Part shown: piece after piece, positions 27,110 to 35,330 of the stretch
Position numbering within the stretch: the first letter of the stretch is position 1
Layout: each line of letters starts with the position of its first letter
Assembly: GCA_948616985.1 (NCBI GenBank)
Contig: CAPGDO010000004.1
Location: 62,001 to 126,000 of the forward strand
Direction of reading: 5' to 3'
DNA from: MGBC163016 sp910588905
GTDB lineage: Bacteria; Actinomycetota; Coriobacteriia; Coriobacteriales; Eggerthellaceae
DNA: 64,000 nucleotides
Notes under the pieces: model-generated
Databases searched by the model: none
Told to the model about the DNA's origin: nothing
Seen by the model: the letters and a program-made list of their open reading frames with translations, nothing else
Made by a program: the position numbers and the translations under genes

Positions 27110-28513
27110 ATGGAACGAGGATCTGCATGGAAGGGATACACCGAGGCGGATATCGAGGCTCTGAATGAGCTTGCGGAAGGATACAAGGCCTTCATCACAG
27201 CGAACAAGACTGAGCGGGAATGCTGTGCGGCTGCGGTAGCTGCAGCAGAGGCGGCCGGGTATCTCTCCCTGGAAGAGGCCATTGCGTCCGGGGAGACGCT
27301 GAAGGCAGGCAGCAAGATCTACGCCACTTCCCATGGCAAGGCCGTCATGCTGATGCAGTTGGGCACGGCCAAGCTGGAGGAAGGGGCGAACATCCTGGGG
27401 GCGCATATCGATTCCCCTCGACTGGATGTGAAGCAGAACCCGCTCTATGAGAAGGATGGTTTCACCCTGCTGGACACCCACTATTACGGCGGCATCAAGA
27501 AATACCAGTGGGTGGCCATTCCGCTGGGATTGCGGGGTGTGGTGGCGAAGACGGATGGCAGCGTAGTGCCTGTGAGCATCGGGGACGATCCAGCTGATCC
27601 GGTGTTCTGCGTGACGGACCTCCTGCCTCACCTTGGGGCCAAGCAGATGGAGAAGAAGGGTTCTGAGGTGGTGGAGGGTGAGGACTTAGACGTCCTCATC
27701 GGAAACCAGCGTGCCCTGGCAGAAGGGGACACCGCTCAGGAGGAGAAGGACCCGGTCCGCACGTTCACCCTGGGTCTGCTCACAGAGAAGTACGGCATCG
27801 TAGAAGAAGACTTCCTCTCGGCCGAATTGGAAGTGGTGCCCGCCGGTGCAGCCCGTGATCTGGGCTTCGACCGCAGCATGGTCATCGGCTACGGTCAGGA
27901 TGACAGGGTGTGCGCCTATACCTCTTTGCTGGCCCAGCTGGCTCAGGCGGACCGCGTCCTTGAGCGGACTGCTGTCTGCATCCTGGTGGACAAGGAAGAG
28001 ATCGGCAGCGTGGGGGCAACGGGCATGGAATCCGCCTTCTTCGAGAATACCTTCGCCGAGGTCATGGCTTTGGCGGGCGAGACGGGAGAGCTTGCCCTGC
28101 GGCGGGCGCTCAGCCGCTGTCGGATGCTCTCCTCAGACGTGTCCGCCGGAGTGGATCCGGCCTATGAGAGCGTCTTCGAGTCCAAGAATTCTGCCTATCT
28201 GGGGTGTGGCTTGGTGTTCAACAAATACACTGGCGCCCGCGGCAAGAGCGGCTCCAACGATGCTCGTGCAGAGTACCTGGCTCACATTCGCCGGGTGATG
28301 GATGAGGCTGGCGTTGTGTTCCAGACAGCTGAATTGGGACGCGTGGATGCTGGGGGCGGTGGCACCATTGCCTATATCCCGGCGCGCTATGGCATGGATG
28401 TCATCGATTCTGGTGTTCCGGTGCTTTCCATGCATAGTCCTTGGGAGGTTACCAGTAAGGCGGATATCTACGAAGCAAAACGTGGGTACGAGGCCTTCTT
28501 GCGCTGCTCCTAG
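27110..28513 (+). CDS. M18-family aminopeptidase
   Basis: The 467-aa protein is a metallo-aminopeptidase of the M18 (aspartyl aminopeptidase/ApeB) type. GAHIDSPRLDVKQNPLY contains the first metal His and Asp, and LVDKEEIGSVGATGMES the catalytic Glu pair. SSDVSAGVDPAY and the C-terminal VLSMHSPWEVTSKADIYE supply further ligands. It cleaves N-terminal acidic or neutral residues from peptides in the cytoplasm, fitting a peptide-using gut or rumen anaerobe. The ATG follows GGAACCGGAGC. There is no terminator before the repeat-rich gap. Confidence 0.93.
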   Translation: MERGSAWKGYTEADIEALNELAEGYKAFITANKTERECCAAAVAAAEAAGYLSLEEAIASGETLKAGSKIYATSHGKAVMLMQLGTAKLEEGANILGAHIDSPRLDVKQNPLYEKDGFTLLDTHYYGGIKKYQWVAIPLGLRGVVAKTDGSVVPVSIGDDPADPVFCVTDLLPHLGAKQMEKKGSEVVEGEDLDVLIGNQRALAEGDTAQEEKDPVRTFTLGLLTEKYGIVEEDFLSAELEVVPAGAARDLGFDRSMVIGYGQDDRVCAYTSLLAQLAQADRVLERTAVCILVDKEEIGSVGATGMESAFFENTFAEVMALAGETGELALRRALSRCRMLSSDVSAGVDPAYESVFESKNSAYLGCGLVFNKYTGARGKSGSNDARAEYLAHIRRVMDEAGVVFQTAELGRVDAGGGGTIAYIPARYGMDVIDSGVPVLSMHSPWEVTSKADIYEAKRGYEAFLRCS

Positions 28514-28539
28514 GAATCGGCTCTCACGTTCGTTTGCTC

Positions 28540-28609
28540 GTAGGGGCCGACCATGGTCGGCCCGGGGCTACATGCATGGTTGTGTGTAGGGGCGGATCTG
28601 GATCCGCCC
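28540..28609 (+). repeat. GTAGGGG-family palindrome doublet, second copy
   Basis: The units are 28540-28563 (GGGCCGACC / GGTCGGCCC, AT centre) and 28586-28609 (GGGCGGATC / GATCCGCCC). The linker again contains CATGCATGGTTGTG, as at 9341-9410. Confidence 0.85.
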
Positions 28610-28626
28610 GCTCTTATGCTGGGGAT

Positions 28627-28755
28627 AACACCCTCCCCGCAAGGGGCATTCGGCCTTAGGCCTTGGCTTTCGAAAAGACGTGATGCTTCGCTTATATCAC
28701 GCTTTTCTCGGCCTGCGGAATCGGCCTCAACCCCTCACGGGGAAGAGCGGTCCCC
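28627..28755. repeat. Long imperfect inverted repeat (MITE-like hairpin)
   Basis: The outer parts pair imperfectly: CCCCGCAAGGGG at 28635-28646 on the left with CCCCTCACGGGG at 28731-28742 on the right. The core AAAAG-A-CGTGAT (28673-28684) pairs with ATCACG-CTTTT (28696-28706). The whole forms a hairpin of about 120 nt with internal bulges. There are no coding features and no recognisable transposase ends. Confidence 0.5.
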
Positions 28756-28876
28756 GTGTAACAATAAAAATCCTCACCGCACTGTTGATGAGACCTTCCG
28801 GGTCCGCATCACCACTGCGGGCGGCTTTTCGCCGCGGTATCGCGCTTCGCGCGAGGGTGTCATCCTGGACGGCGGG

Positions 28877-29183
28877 GGGGTCGAACACGTTCGACCCCTA
28901 CGGGGGAGGATGCGCGGCGTATGAGGCTCTCTGATAAGCAACGCATAACCGCCGCCTAACTATTCCCGCTGCTTACGCAGCGGGGTTAAGGGTTGTGACC
29001 GGAACGGGAAGTATGGTTTTCTGGGGTGTAACGGGTTCGGGCCGAGCCAGCTCGGCCCCTACGGGTGATGTTGCATTCTCCGGGTTATGGCGTTGGGTCG
29101 AACACGTTCGACCCCTACGAAAACCAACTGTGCATGTCACCTGGATGAACCATGTTCCGTAGGGGGCTGATCGTGATCAGCCC
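28877..29183. repeat. Four GTAGGGG-family palindromes
   Basis: Units are at 28877-28901 (TCGAAC type, minus), 29039-29062 (GGGCCGAGC / GCTCGGCCC, minus), 29095-29118 (TCGAAC type, minus) and 29159-29183 (GGGCTGATC / GATCAGCCC, plus). They lie in the 1.1-kb gene-free region between the M18 peptidase and guaB. The frames that cross this region have no family resemblance and are treated as chance. Confidence 0.8.
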
Positions 29184-29244
29184 TCCTGTAACACCCGGAT
29201 GAACCCTATACGGCAGGTTACCCGGCTAGTACCGCAATGAAAAT

Positions 29245-29267
29245 GTTGCGCGTGACCTTCGCGCAAC
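29245..29267. repeat. GTTGCGCG hairpin repeat, copy 1
   Basis: GTTGCGCG, loop TGACCTT, CGCGCAAC forms a perfect 8-bp stem. It is a shorter copy of the hairpin at 29369-29409. Confidence 0.75.
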
Positions 29268-29315
29268 GCATATTCAAATGCTGCGCGTTCCAACATAGAT
29301 GCATGACAGGTTGTC

Positions 29316-29339
29316 GTAGGGGCGGACCGTGGTCCGCCC
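29316..29339 (+). repeat. GTAGGGG-family palindrome, GCGGACC type
   Basis: The arms are GGGCGGACC / GGTCCGCCC with a GT centre. It is preceded by GCATGACAGGTTGTC, which resembles the linker of the doublets, so this may be half of a doublet. Confidence 0.85.
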
Positions 29340-29368
29340 AGCGTGGCACTCGGGGTAACCCTGTACGG

Positions 29369-29409
29369 CAGGCATATGTTGCGCGTGATCTTCGCGCAAC
29401 ATATGCCTG
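29369..29409. repeat. GTTGCGCG hairpin repeat, copy 2 (17-bp perfect stem)
   Basis: The left arm CAGGCATATGTTGCGCG and right arm CGCGCAACATATGCCTG pair without mismatch around a 7-nt loop TGATCTT. It has no T-run, so it is not a classical terminator. It belongs to a different repeat family from GTAGGGG. Confidence 0.85.
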
Positions 29410-29571
29410 TGCGAGGCGTGACCCCTTGGGGATTCCATAAGAGCTGATCGTGGATCCGCTTGGTGTTGCACGTTGGATGCTGACAGTCACCATCAATGGC
29501 ACGTCCGGATACCTTCGTAGGATTCCACGGGTGGCCATTATCGGTCATGAACGCAAGGAGAATGGCTACTA

Positions 29572-29577
29572 TATAAT
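29572..29577 (+). promoter_or_regulatory. -10 element of guaB
   Basis: A perfect TATAAT lies 35 bp before the guaB ATG and inside the longest possible reading frame, which argues for the start at 29612. Confidence 0.55.
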
Positions 29578-29611
29578 GACACCACGTTGGCATCGAGGAG
29601 CTGGGGGAATC

Positions 29612-31129
29612 ATGGCTTACTATTTTGACGAACCATCACGCACATTCAACGAATACCTGCTCGTCCCTGGTTATTCTCCTGAAACGTGTGTCCCCGCCAA
29701 AGTCTCCTTGAAGACCCCTTTGGTGAAATACAAGAAGGGTCAGGAAGAGTGCCCGCTCTCTCTTTCCATCCCCATGGTCTCTGCCATCATGCAGTCTGTG
29801 TCTGATGATCGCATGGCTGTGGCTCTGGCTACAGAGGGCGGCCTTTCGTTCATCTACGGTTCCCAATCCATAGAAGACGAGGCGGCCATGGTGCGCCGCG
29901 TGAAAGACTACAAAGCCGGTTTCGTCACCTCAGACGTCAATCTTTCCCCCGAGATGAACCTGGCTGACGTCATACGCCTCAAGGAGGAGCACGGCTTCTC
30001 TACCATGCCGGTGACGGACGACGGCACCAGCCATGGGAAGCTACTGGGTATCGTCACCTCTCGGGATTACCGCGTTTCGCGCATGGATATCGATGACAAG
30101 GTCAGCAGCTTCATGACCCCCCGTGAGAAGATGGTGGTAGCACCAGAAGACACCTCCCTCAAGGTGGCCAACGACATCATCTGGGAGAACAAGCTCAATT
30201 GCCTGCCCATCGTCAATGACGCCGATCATCTGGTAGCCCTCGTGTTCCGTAAGGACTATGACTCCCACAAATCCAACCCGGATGAGCTGCTGGATGCTCA
30301 CAAGCGCTACATGGTGGGCGCGGGCATCAACACCCGTGACTACGCTGAGCGCGTTCCTGCTCTGGTGGAGGCCGGGGTGGATGCCCTGTGCATCGATTCT
30401 TCCGAAGGTTATTCGGACTGGCAGCGCCTGACGCTGGAGTGGATCCGCGAACGCTACGGCGACACGGTCAAGGTGGGCGCGGGCAATGTGGTCGATCGCG
30501 AAGGCTTCCGCTTCCTGGCTGAGCACGGCGCCGATTTCATCAAGATCGGTATCGGTGGCGGCTCCATCTGCATCACTCGGGAAACGAAGGGCATTGGCCG
30601 CGGTCAGGCCACGGCGGTCATCGAAGTGGCGAAGGCTCGGGACGAGTGGTTCCAGGAAACGGGTGTGTACATCCCCATCTGCTCTGATGGCGGCATCGTC
30701 TATGACCACCATATCTCCCTGGCGCTGGCCATGGGCTCTGACTTCGTGATGCTGGGCAGGTACTTCGCCCGCTTCGACGAGAGCCCCTCCAACCGCGTGA
30801 TGGTGAACGGCTCCTATATGAAGGAGTACTGGGGCGAAGGCAGCGCACGGGCCCGCAACTGGCAACGGTATGACCTGGGCGGAGACAAGAAGGGCATGAG
30901 CTTCGAAGAGGGTGTGGATTCCTACGTACCCTACGCTGGCTCCCTGAAGGACAACGTTGACATCACGCTCTCCAAGGTGAAGAGCACCATGTGCAACTGC
31001 GGTGCGCTCACCATCCCAGAGCTGCAAGAGAAGGCGAAGCTCACGGTGGTCTCCAGCACATCCATCATCGAGGGCGGCGCTCATGATGTCATGCTGAAGG
31101 ACAAGAACACCTACGCTTCGAATTCGTAG
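29612..31129 (+). CDS. guaB: IMP dehydrogenase
   Basis: The 505-aa protein oxidises IMP to XMP, committing purines to guanine nucleotides. The TIM barrel contains two CBS-like segments (about residues 110-235: STMPVTDDGT, NCLPIVNDAD), the catalytic loop GIGGGSICITRETKGIGRGQ with Cys, and the phosphate loop SDGGIVYDHHISLALAMGSDFVMLGRYFA. The loop has GGGSICITR where many bacteria have GPGSICTTR. The flap end reads STMCNCGALTIPEL. The N-terminus MAYYFDEPSRTFNEYLLVPGY is the long type I recall from gut Clostridia and Coriobacteria. GAGGAGCTGGGGG serves as the Shine-Dalgarno. Palindromic repeats lie on both sides. Confidence 0.95.
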   Translation: MAYYFDEPSRTFNEYLLVPGYSPETCVPAKVSLKTPLVKYKKGQEECPLSLSIPMVSAIMQSVSDDRMAVALATEGGLSFIYGSQSIEDEAAMVRRVKDYKAGFVTSDVNLSPEMNLADVIRLKEEHGFSTMPVTDDGTSHGKLLGIVTSRDYRVSRMDIDDKVSSFMTPREKMVVAPEDTSLKVANDIIWENKLNCLPIVNDADHLVALVFRKDYDSHKSNPDELLDAHKRYMVGAGINTRDYAERVPALVEAGVDALCIDSSEGYSDWQRLTLEWIRERYGDTVKVGAGNVVDREGFRFLAEHGADFIKIGIGGGSICITRETKGIGRGQATAVIEVAKARDEWFQETGVYIPICSDGGIVYDHHISLALAMGSDFVMLGRYFARFDESPSNRVMVNGSYMKEYWGEGSARARNWQRYDLGGDKKGMSFEEGVDSYVPYAGSLKDNVDITLSKVKSTMCNCGALTIPELQEKAKLTVVSSTSIIEGGAHDVMLKDKNTYASNS

Positions 31130-31150
31130 CTGCTAACAGCGCGCTGCTTT

Positions 31151-31322
31151 GGGTCGAACACGTTCGACCTCTACGGGAAACCGTACCACTGTCTGCTGTA
31201 GGGGCCGACCGTGGTCGGCCCTCTGTTGTATTAGGCAGGTTGTTGCGTTTTGGGGTCGATCATGATCGACCCCTACAGGGATTCGCATCATTGCTGTTGT
31301 AGGGGCCGACCGTGGTCGGCCC
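31151..31322. repeat. Four GTAGGGG-family palindromes in alternating orientation
   Basis: Units are 31151-31174 (TCGAAC type, minus, with one CCTC mutation in the flank), 31198-31221 (GGGCCGACC, plus), 31252-31276 (GGGTCGATC / GATCGACCC, minus) and 31299-31322 (GGGCCGACC, plus). They fill most of the gap between guaB and engB. Confidence 0.85.
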
Positions 31323-31335
31323 GGCGTTGCAGCCA

Positions 31336-31368
31336 AGGAAACGATGCGTTGCGACCGCATCGTTTCCT
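31336..31368. terminator. Bidirectional hairpin between guaB and engB
   Basis: A perfect 13-bp stem AGGAAACGATGCG / CGCATCGTTTCCT encloses a 7-nt loop and touches the engB stop codon. AT-rich ends on both sides allow modest T-runs, so it may end both convergent transcripts. Confidence 0.6.
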
Positions 31369-31954
31369 ATGAGGATATGGCTCGTTCGGCTATCAGCCTA
31401 CGCAGGTCTTCTATGCCCGTTCCTGCTTCGGCGGATGTCAGGACGACCGGCGTTCCCTTCGGCAGATCCAGGGCCTTCGCCAGCCGTTGCTTTTGGGTGT
31501 TCGCCTTCTGCTTGGAGAGCTTGTCGGCCTTGGTGAGGGCGATGGCGAAGGGAAGCCCAGCCTCCTTCAGGAACCCTACCATGTTGTGATCCAGGGCGCT
31601 GGGGTCATGGCGGATGTCGATGAGGCTCACCACCAAAGCGAACTGGCGATCTTGGTTGAAGTACCCTTCGATGAGGTCCGCCCAGCGGTCCAACTCTGAC
31701 TTCGACACCTTCGCATAGCCATAGCCTGGCAGATCCACCAGATCAACGCCATCCACGTCATAGAAGTTCACGGTAGCCGTCTTGCCTGGCGTGGAGGACA
31801 CCTTCGCCAGGCCCTTGCGGAACATGAGCTTGTTCAGCAAGGAGGACTTCCCCACGTTCGAACGTCCCGCGAAGGAGACCTCGGCCCGTTGGCTTTCAGG
31901 AAGCTGCGCTTCGGTGCCGTAGGCCGCCTTGAATGCGGCTTTATGGAAGTTCAT
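31367..31954 (-). CDS. engB: Ribosome biogenesis GTPase EngB (YsxC/YihA)
   Basis: The 195-aa TRAFAC GTPase has G1 GRSNVGKSSL, G3 DLPGYGYAKV, G4 TKAD and a TSAEAGTG G5-like segment. EngB acts in late 50S subunit assembly. GAGGGCTCC precedes the ATG. It is divergent from leuS, with 85 bp between the starts, and convergent with guaB. Confidence 0.95.
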   Translation of the reverse strand: MNFHKAAFKAAYGTEAQLPESQRAEVSFAGRSNVGKSSLLNKLMFRKGLAKVSSTPGKTATVNFYDVDGVDLVDLPGYGYAKVSKSELDRWADLIEGYFNQDRQFALVVSLIDIRHDPSALDHNMVGFLKEAGLPFAIALTKADKLSKQKANTQKQRLAKALDLPKGTPVVLTSAEAGTGIEDLRRLIAERAISS

Positions 31955-31994
31955 GGAGCCCTCGGTTTCTACGCTGCGGACGAAACTGCGTCGT

Positions 31995-32000
31995 TATAAT
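31995..32000 (+). promoter_or_regulatory. -10 element of leuS
   Basis: TATAAT lies 40 bp before the leuS ATG and within the longer in-frame reading, supporting the downstream start. Confidence 0.55.
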
Positions 32001-32039
32001 GTTCCCACATATTCTACTTACCTCAAGCAAGGAAGTCCT

Positions 32040-34598
32040 ATGAAAGAGTACAACCCTCATGAGATAGAGCCGCGCCTTCAGCTGCAATGGGAGGAGAACG
32101 GGCTCTATGCTGTGGATGAGGCATCCGATAAGCCCCGCAAGTACGTGCTGGAGATGTTCCCCTACCCTTCGGGAGACATCCACATGGGTCACGTGAGCAA
32201 TTACACCTATGGAGACGTGATCGCCCGGTACGCACGCATGAATGGATACAACGTGCTGCATCCCATGGGCTGGGATGCCTTCGGGCTGCCCGCGGAGAAC
32301 GCCGCCATCAAGCACCATTCGCATCCGGCGAAGTGGACCTACGAGAACATAGACACCCAGCGGGCCTCCTTCAAGCGCATGGGCTTCTCCTATGACTGGG
32401 ACCGCACGGTGGTGGCCTGTGACCCGGAGTATTACCGCTGGGGTCAGTGGATCTTCCTGGAGTTCTGGAAGCGCGGGCTGGTAGAGCGCCGAAATTCGCC
32501 GGTGAACTGGTGCGAGGGCTGCGGCACGGTGCTGGCGAACGAGCAGGTGATCGACGGCCGTTGTTGGCGCTGTGATACAGAGGTGGAGAAGCGCGACCTC
32601 ACCCAGTGGTACTTCAAGATCACTGATTACGCCGAAGAGCTCTTGCAAGACCTCGATCAGCTGACCGGCTGGCCTGAGAATGTGAAGCAGCAGCAGGCGA
32701 ACTGGATCGGCCGATCCGAAGGCGCGAACGTGGACTTCACGGTGGTGGGTGTTGACGGAACTCCCACAGACGAGGTCATCACCGTGTTCACCACGCGGGC
32801 AGACACCCTCTTCGGGTGCAGCTTCTTCGTGCTGGCGCCGGAATACCCTGGCCTGGAGGCGCTGGTCAAGGGAACGCCGACGGAGGCCGAGGTCCTGGGC
32901 TTCGCCGAAGAGGCCCGCAAGGTCAGCGCCCTTGAGCGCGCCCAGGGAGAGCGGGACAAGCACGGTGTCTTCACCGGGCGCTTCGTGCTGAACCCGGTGA
33001 ATGGCGAACAGGTGCCCGTGTGGGTGGCTGATTACGTGGTGGCTGATTACGGCACCGGTGCGGTCATGGCCGTGCCCTGCGGGGACCAGCGCGACTTCGA
33101 ATTCGCTCGCAAGTATGACCTGCCCATCATCCCCATCATCCTGCCGGAGGATGATCCGCAGTACGACCAGCTGAAGGATGTACGTGACCGTCAGGTCACC
33201 ACGGTGGATTGGCCTGAGGCTTTCGCAGCCGAGGGCATCTTGGTGCAATCCGGGGAGTTCACGGGTTTGCGCGGTGGTAAGCATTCGGAAGGCGAAGAGG
33301 CCATCGTCTGTCGCCTCCAGCAGGAGGGCAAGGGGCAGCGCACGGTGGAATACCGCCTGCGGGATTGGCTCATCAGCCGGCAGCGCTATTGGGGCAACCC
33401 TATCCCGGCCATCCATTGCCCGGCGTGCGGCGTGGTGCCGGTGCCGGAAGAGGACCTGCCCGTGCGCCTGCCGGAAGACATCGATCTGGGTGCAGGGGAG
33501 ACGCTGGCTACCCATGCTGCCTTCGCCAATACTACCTGTCCGGTCTGCGGTGGTGCGGCCAAGCGCGAGACAGATACCATGGACACCTTCACCTGCTCCA
33601 GCTGGTACTACATGCGCTATACCGATCCGCACAACGTCCACGCTCCCTTCGATCCGAAGAAGGCGAACGCCTGGATGCCGGTAGACCAATACATCGGCGG
33701 CATCGAACATGCCATCCTACATCTGCTCTATAGCCGCTTCTTCACGAAGGTGCTGCGGGATGCGGGGCTGCTCGACTTCAGCGAGCCCTTCGCCAATCTG
33801 CTCTGTCAGGGCATGGTGCTGGACGCTCACGGAGATGTGATGAGCAAATCCAAGGGCAACGTGGTCTCGCCCGAGGAGATGATCGCCCAGTACGGGGCTG
33901 ATGCCGTGCGGGCGGCCATGCTCTTCATGGGGCCTCCTGATAAGGAAAAGCTGTGGAACGAAGACGGCCTGGCGGGCATGTTCAAGTACCTGAACCGCGT
34001 CTGGCGCATCGTCAATGACCTGGTGGGCAAGGCTGGCGAGGATACCCTGTTCGACCCTGAGGCCGACAGCTCGAAGGCCCATGAGCTGGCTATGGCCATG
34101 AAGCGGGAGCGTCACCGCGTGGTGGGTAAGGTCTCCGAGGATTTCGATCGCAACAACTTCAATACCGCGCTGGCTGCCATCATGGAGCTGACGAACGCTG
34201 CCGGTACCTTCCTGCGGGTGCGTCCGGCGGAGCACCGGATGAATTGCAAGACAGGCGGCCCGCTTTGCCGGGATGTGGCTGAGACGCTGGTGAAGCTTTT
34301 GGCGCCCATCGTGCCCCATATGGCCGAAGAGCTCTGGCAGACAACGCTGGAAGGGGAGGGGTCGGTGCATCAACAGCCCTGGCCTTCCTTCGATCCGGCC
34401 CAAGCAGCTGCTGATGAAGTAGAGCTGGCGGTACAGCTCAACGGCAAGGTGAAGGCTCACATCACGGTGGCGGCCGACGCTCCTGAGGAAGACATCCTGA
34501 GCGCTGCCCGTACGGCGGCGGCCCAGGCCCTGGAAGGCAAGACGGTAGTGAAGGAGATCGTCGTTCCCAAGCGTTTGGTCAATTTGGTGGTCAAATAA
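32040..34598 (+). CDS. leuS: Leucyl-tRNA synthetase
   Basis: The 852-aa class I synthetase shows the HIGH motif as HMGH in FPYPSGDIHMGHVSNYTYGD, the zinc-binding WCEGCG...CWRC, and the CP1 editing domain (VFTTRADTLFGCSFFVLAPE, DYGTGAVMAVPCGDQRD). The KMSKS motif is MSKSKGNVVSPEEM. The C-terminal anticodon and tail domains are complete. It charges tRNA-Leu. The start follows CAAGGAAG. The next gene begins immediately after its stop. Confidence 0.97.
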   Translation: MKEYNPHEIEPRLQLQWEENGLYAVDEASDKPRKYVLEMFPYPSGDIHMGHVSNYTYGDVIARYARMNGYNVLHPMGWDAFGLPAENAAIKHHSHPAKWTYENIDTQRASFKRMGFSYDWDRTVVACDPEYYRWGQWIFLEFWKRGLVERRNSPVNWCEGCGTVLANEQVIDGRCWRCDTEVEKRDLTQWYFKITDYAEELLQDLDQLTGWPENVKQQQANWIGRSEGANVDFTVVGVDGTPTDEVITVFTTRADTLFGCSFFVLAPEYPGLEALVKGTPTEAEVLGFAEEARKVSALERAQGERDKHGVFTGRFVLNPVNGEQVPVWVADYVVADYGTGAVMAVPCGDQRDFEFARKYDLPIIPIILPEDDPQYDQLKDVRDRQVTTVDWPEAFAAEGILVQSGEFTGLRGGKHSEGEEAIVCRLQQEGKGQRTVEYRLRDWLISRQRYWGNPIPAIHCPACGVVPVPEEDLPVRLPEDIDLGAGETLATHAAFANTTCPVCGGAAKRETDTMDTFTCSSWYYMRYTDPHNVHAPFDPKKANAWMPVDQYIGGIEHAILHLLYSRFFTKVLRDAGLLDFSEPFANLLCQGMVLDAHGDVMSKSKGNVVSPEEMIAQYGADAVRAAMLFMGPPDKEKLWNEDGLAGMFKYLNRVWRIVNDLVGKAGEDTLFDPEADSSKAHELAMAMKRERHRVVGKVSEDFDRNNFNTALAAIMELTNAAGTFLRVRPAEHRMNCKTGGPLCRDVAETLVKLLAPIVPHMAEELWQTTLEGEGSVHQQPWPSFDPAQAAADEVELAVQLNGKVKAHITVAADAPEEDILSAARTAAAQALEGKTVVKEIVVPKRLVNLVVK

Positions 34599-35267
34599 TT
34601 GGCTCGGGAGAAGGCTGCACGAAAAGGCATCCTGCGCCGCATCTTCACCGTGCTCTTGGGAGCCGTGGTGATCTTCGCTGCGTTCTCGGCCTCTGTGAGC
34701 GCCTATATCCTGGCAAGCACCCGTAACGATGTGCACACCATCGCCCAGATCGAGGAATCCGGGACCCACGCCCAAGCCATCCTCGTGCTAGGGGCATCGG
34801 TGCTGCCGTCGGGGAAGCCGTCGGACATCCTGGCTGATCGGCTGGAAGTAGCCGCTGACCTCTTCCTGGCGGGTGCGGCGGATCAGATCATCGTGAGCGG
34901 AGATAACCGCGAAGCCCACTACAACGAATCCGATGCCATGAAGGCCTACTGTGTTTCCCTGGGCGTTCCGGCAGATGATGTGGTGGTAGACCATGCGGGC
35001 TATGACACCTACGCTTCGGTCTATCGGGCGAAGCACGTGTATGGGGCAGACGATGTGATGATCGTCACCCAGGCATATCATCTCTATCGCGCGCTGGCCA
35101 TCGCCCAAGGTCTCGGCATGACCGCCCAGGGGGTGGCGGCCGACAAGGGCGCCTACGACAATCAGATGTCCTACAGCCTACGCGAGGTCATTGCCCGGGA
35201 TAAGGACTTCCTCCAGACGCTCTTCCGCATTCCGCCGGAAGATGCTTCCCAACCTATGACCTCGTAA
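34599..35267 (+). CDS. SanA/YdcF-family (DUF218) membrane-anchored protein
   Basis: The 222-aa protein begins with TTG directly after the leuS TAA. One N-terminal membrane anchor (residues 15-38) precedes an extracellular DUF218 domain: AILVLGASVLPSGKPSDILADRLEVA, IIVSGDNREAHYNES, DHAGYDTYASVYRAK and TQAYHLYRALAIAQ. E. coli SanA of this family affects envelope barrier function at high temperature, but the enzyme activity is unknown. It is probably co-transcribed with leuS. Confidence 0.88.
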   Translation: MAREKAARKGILRRIFTVLLGAVVIFAAFSASVSAYILASTRNDVHTIAQIEESGTHAQAILVLGASVLPSGKPSDILADRLEVAADLFLAGAADQIIVSGDNREAHYNESDAMKAYCVSLGVPADDVVVDHAGYDTYASVYRAKHVYGADDVMIVTQAYHLYRALAIAQGLGMTAQGVAADKGAYDNQMSYSLREVIARDKDFLQTLFRIPPEDASQPMTS

Positions 35268-35330
35268 CGCTGCTCTGCACCGGTTCCTTGCGGTATCATC
35301 CTCAGAGATATCTGATCGAAAGGAATCCTC

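Noticed and set aside
28830..28880. T-box-like GCGGTATC/CGCG motif
   Set aside because: Only a fragment resembles the antiterminator bulge. There is no specifier stem, no downstream aminoacyl or amino-acid gene, and the orientation is wrong.
28302..28934. Several frames of 80-120 codons across the repeat island
   Set aside because: They run through palindromes and have unnatural compositions.
28540..29339. CRISPR array
   Set aside because: The repeats are palindromic with varying stems and irregular spacing, in both orientations, and there are no cas genes.
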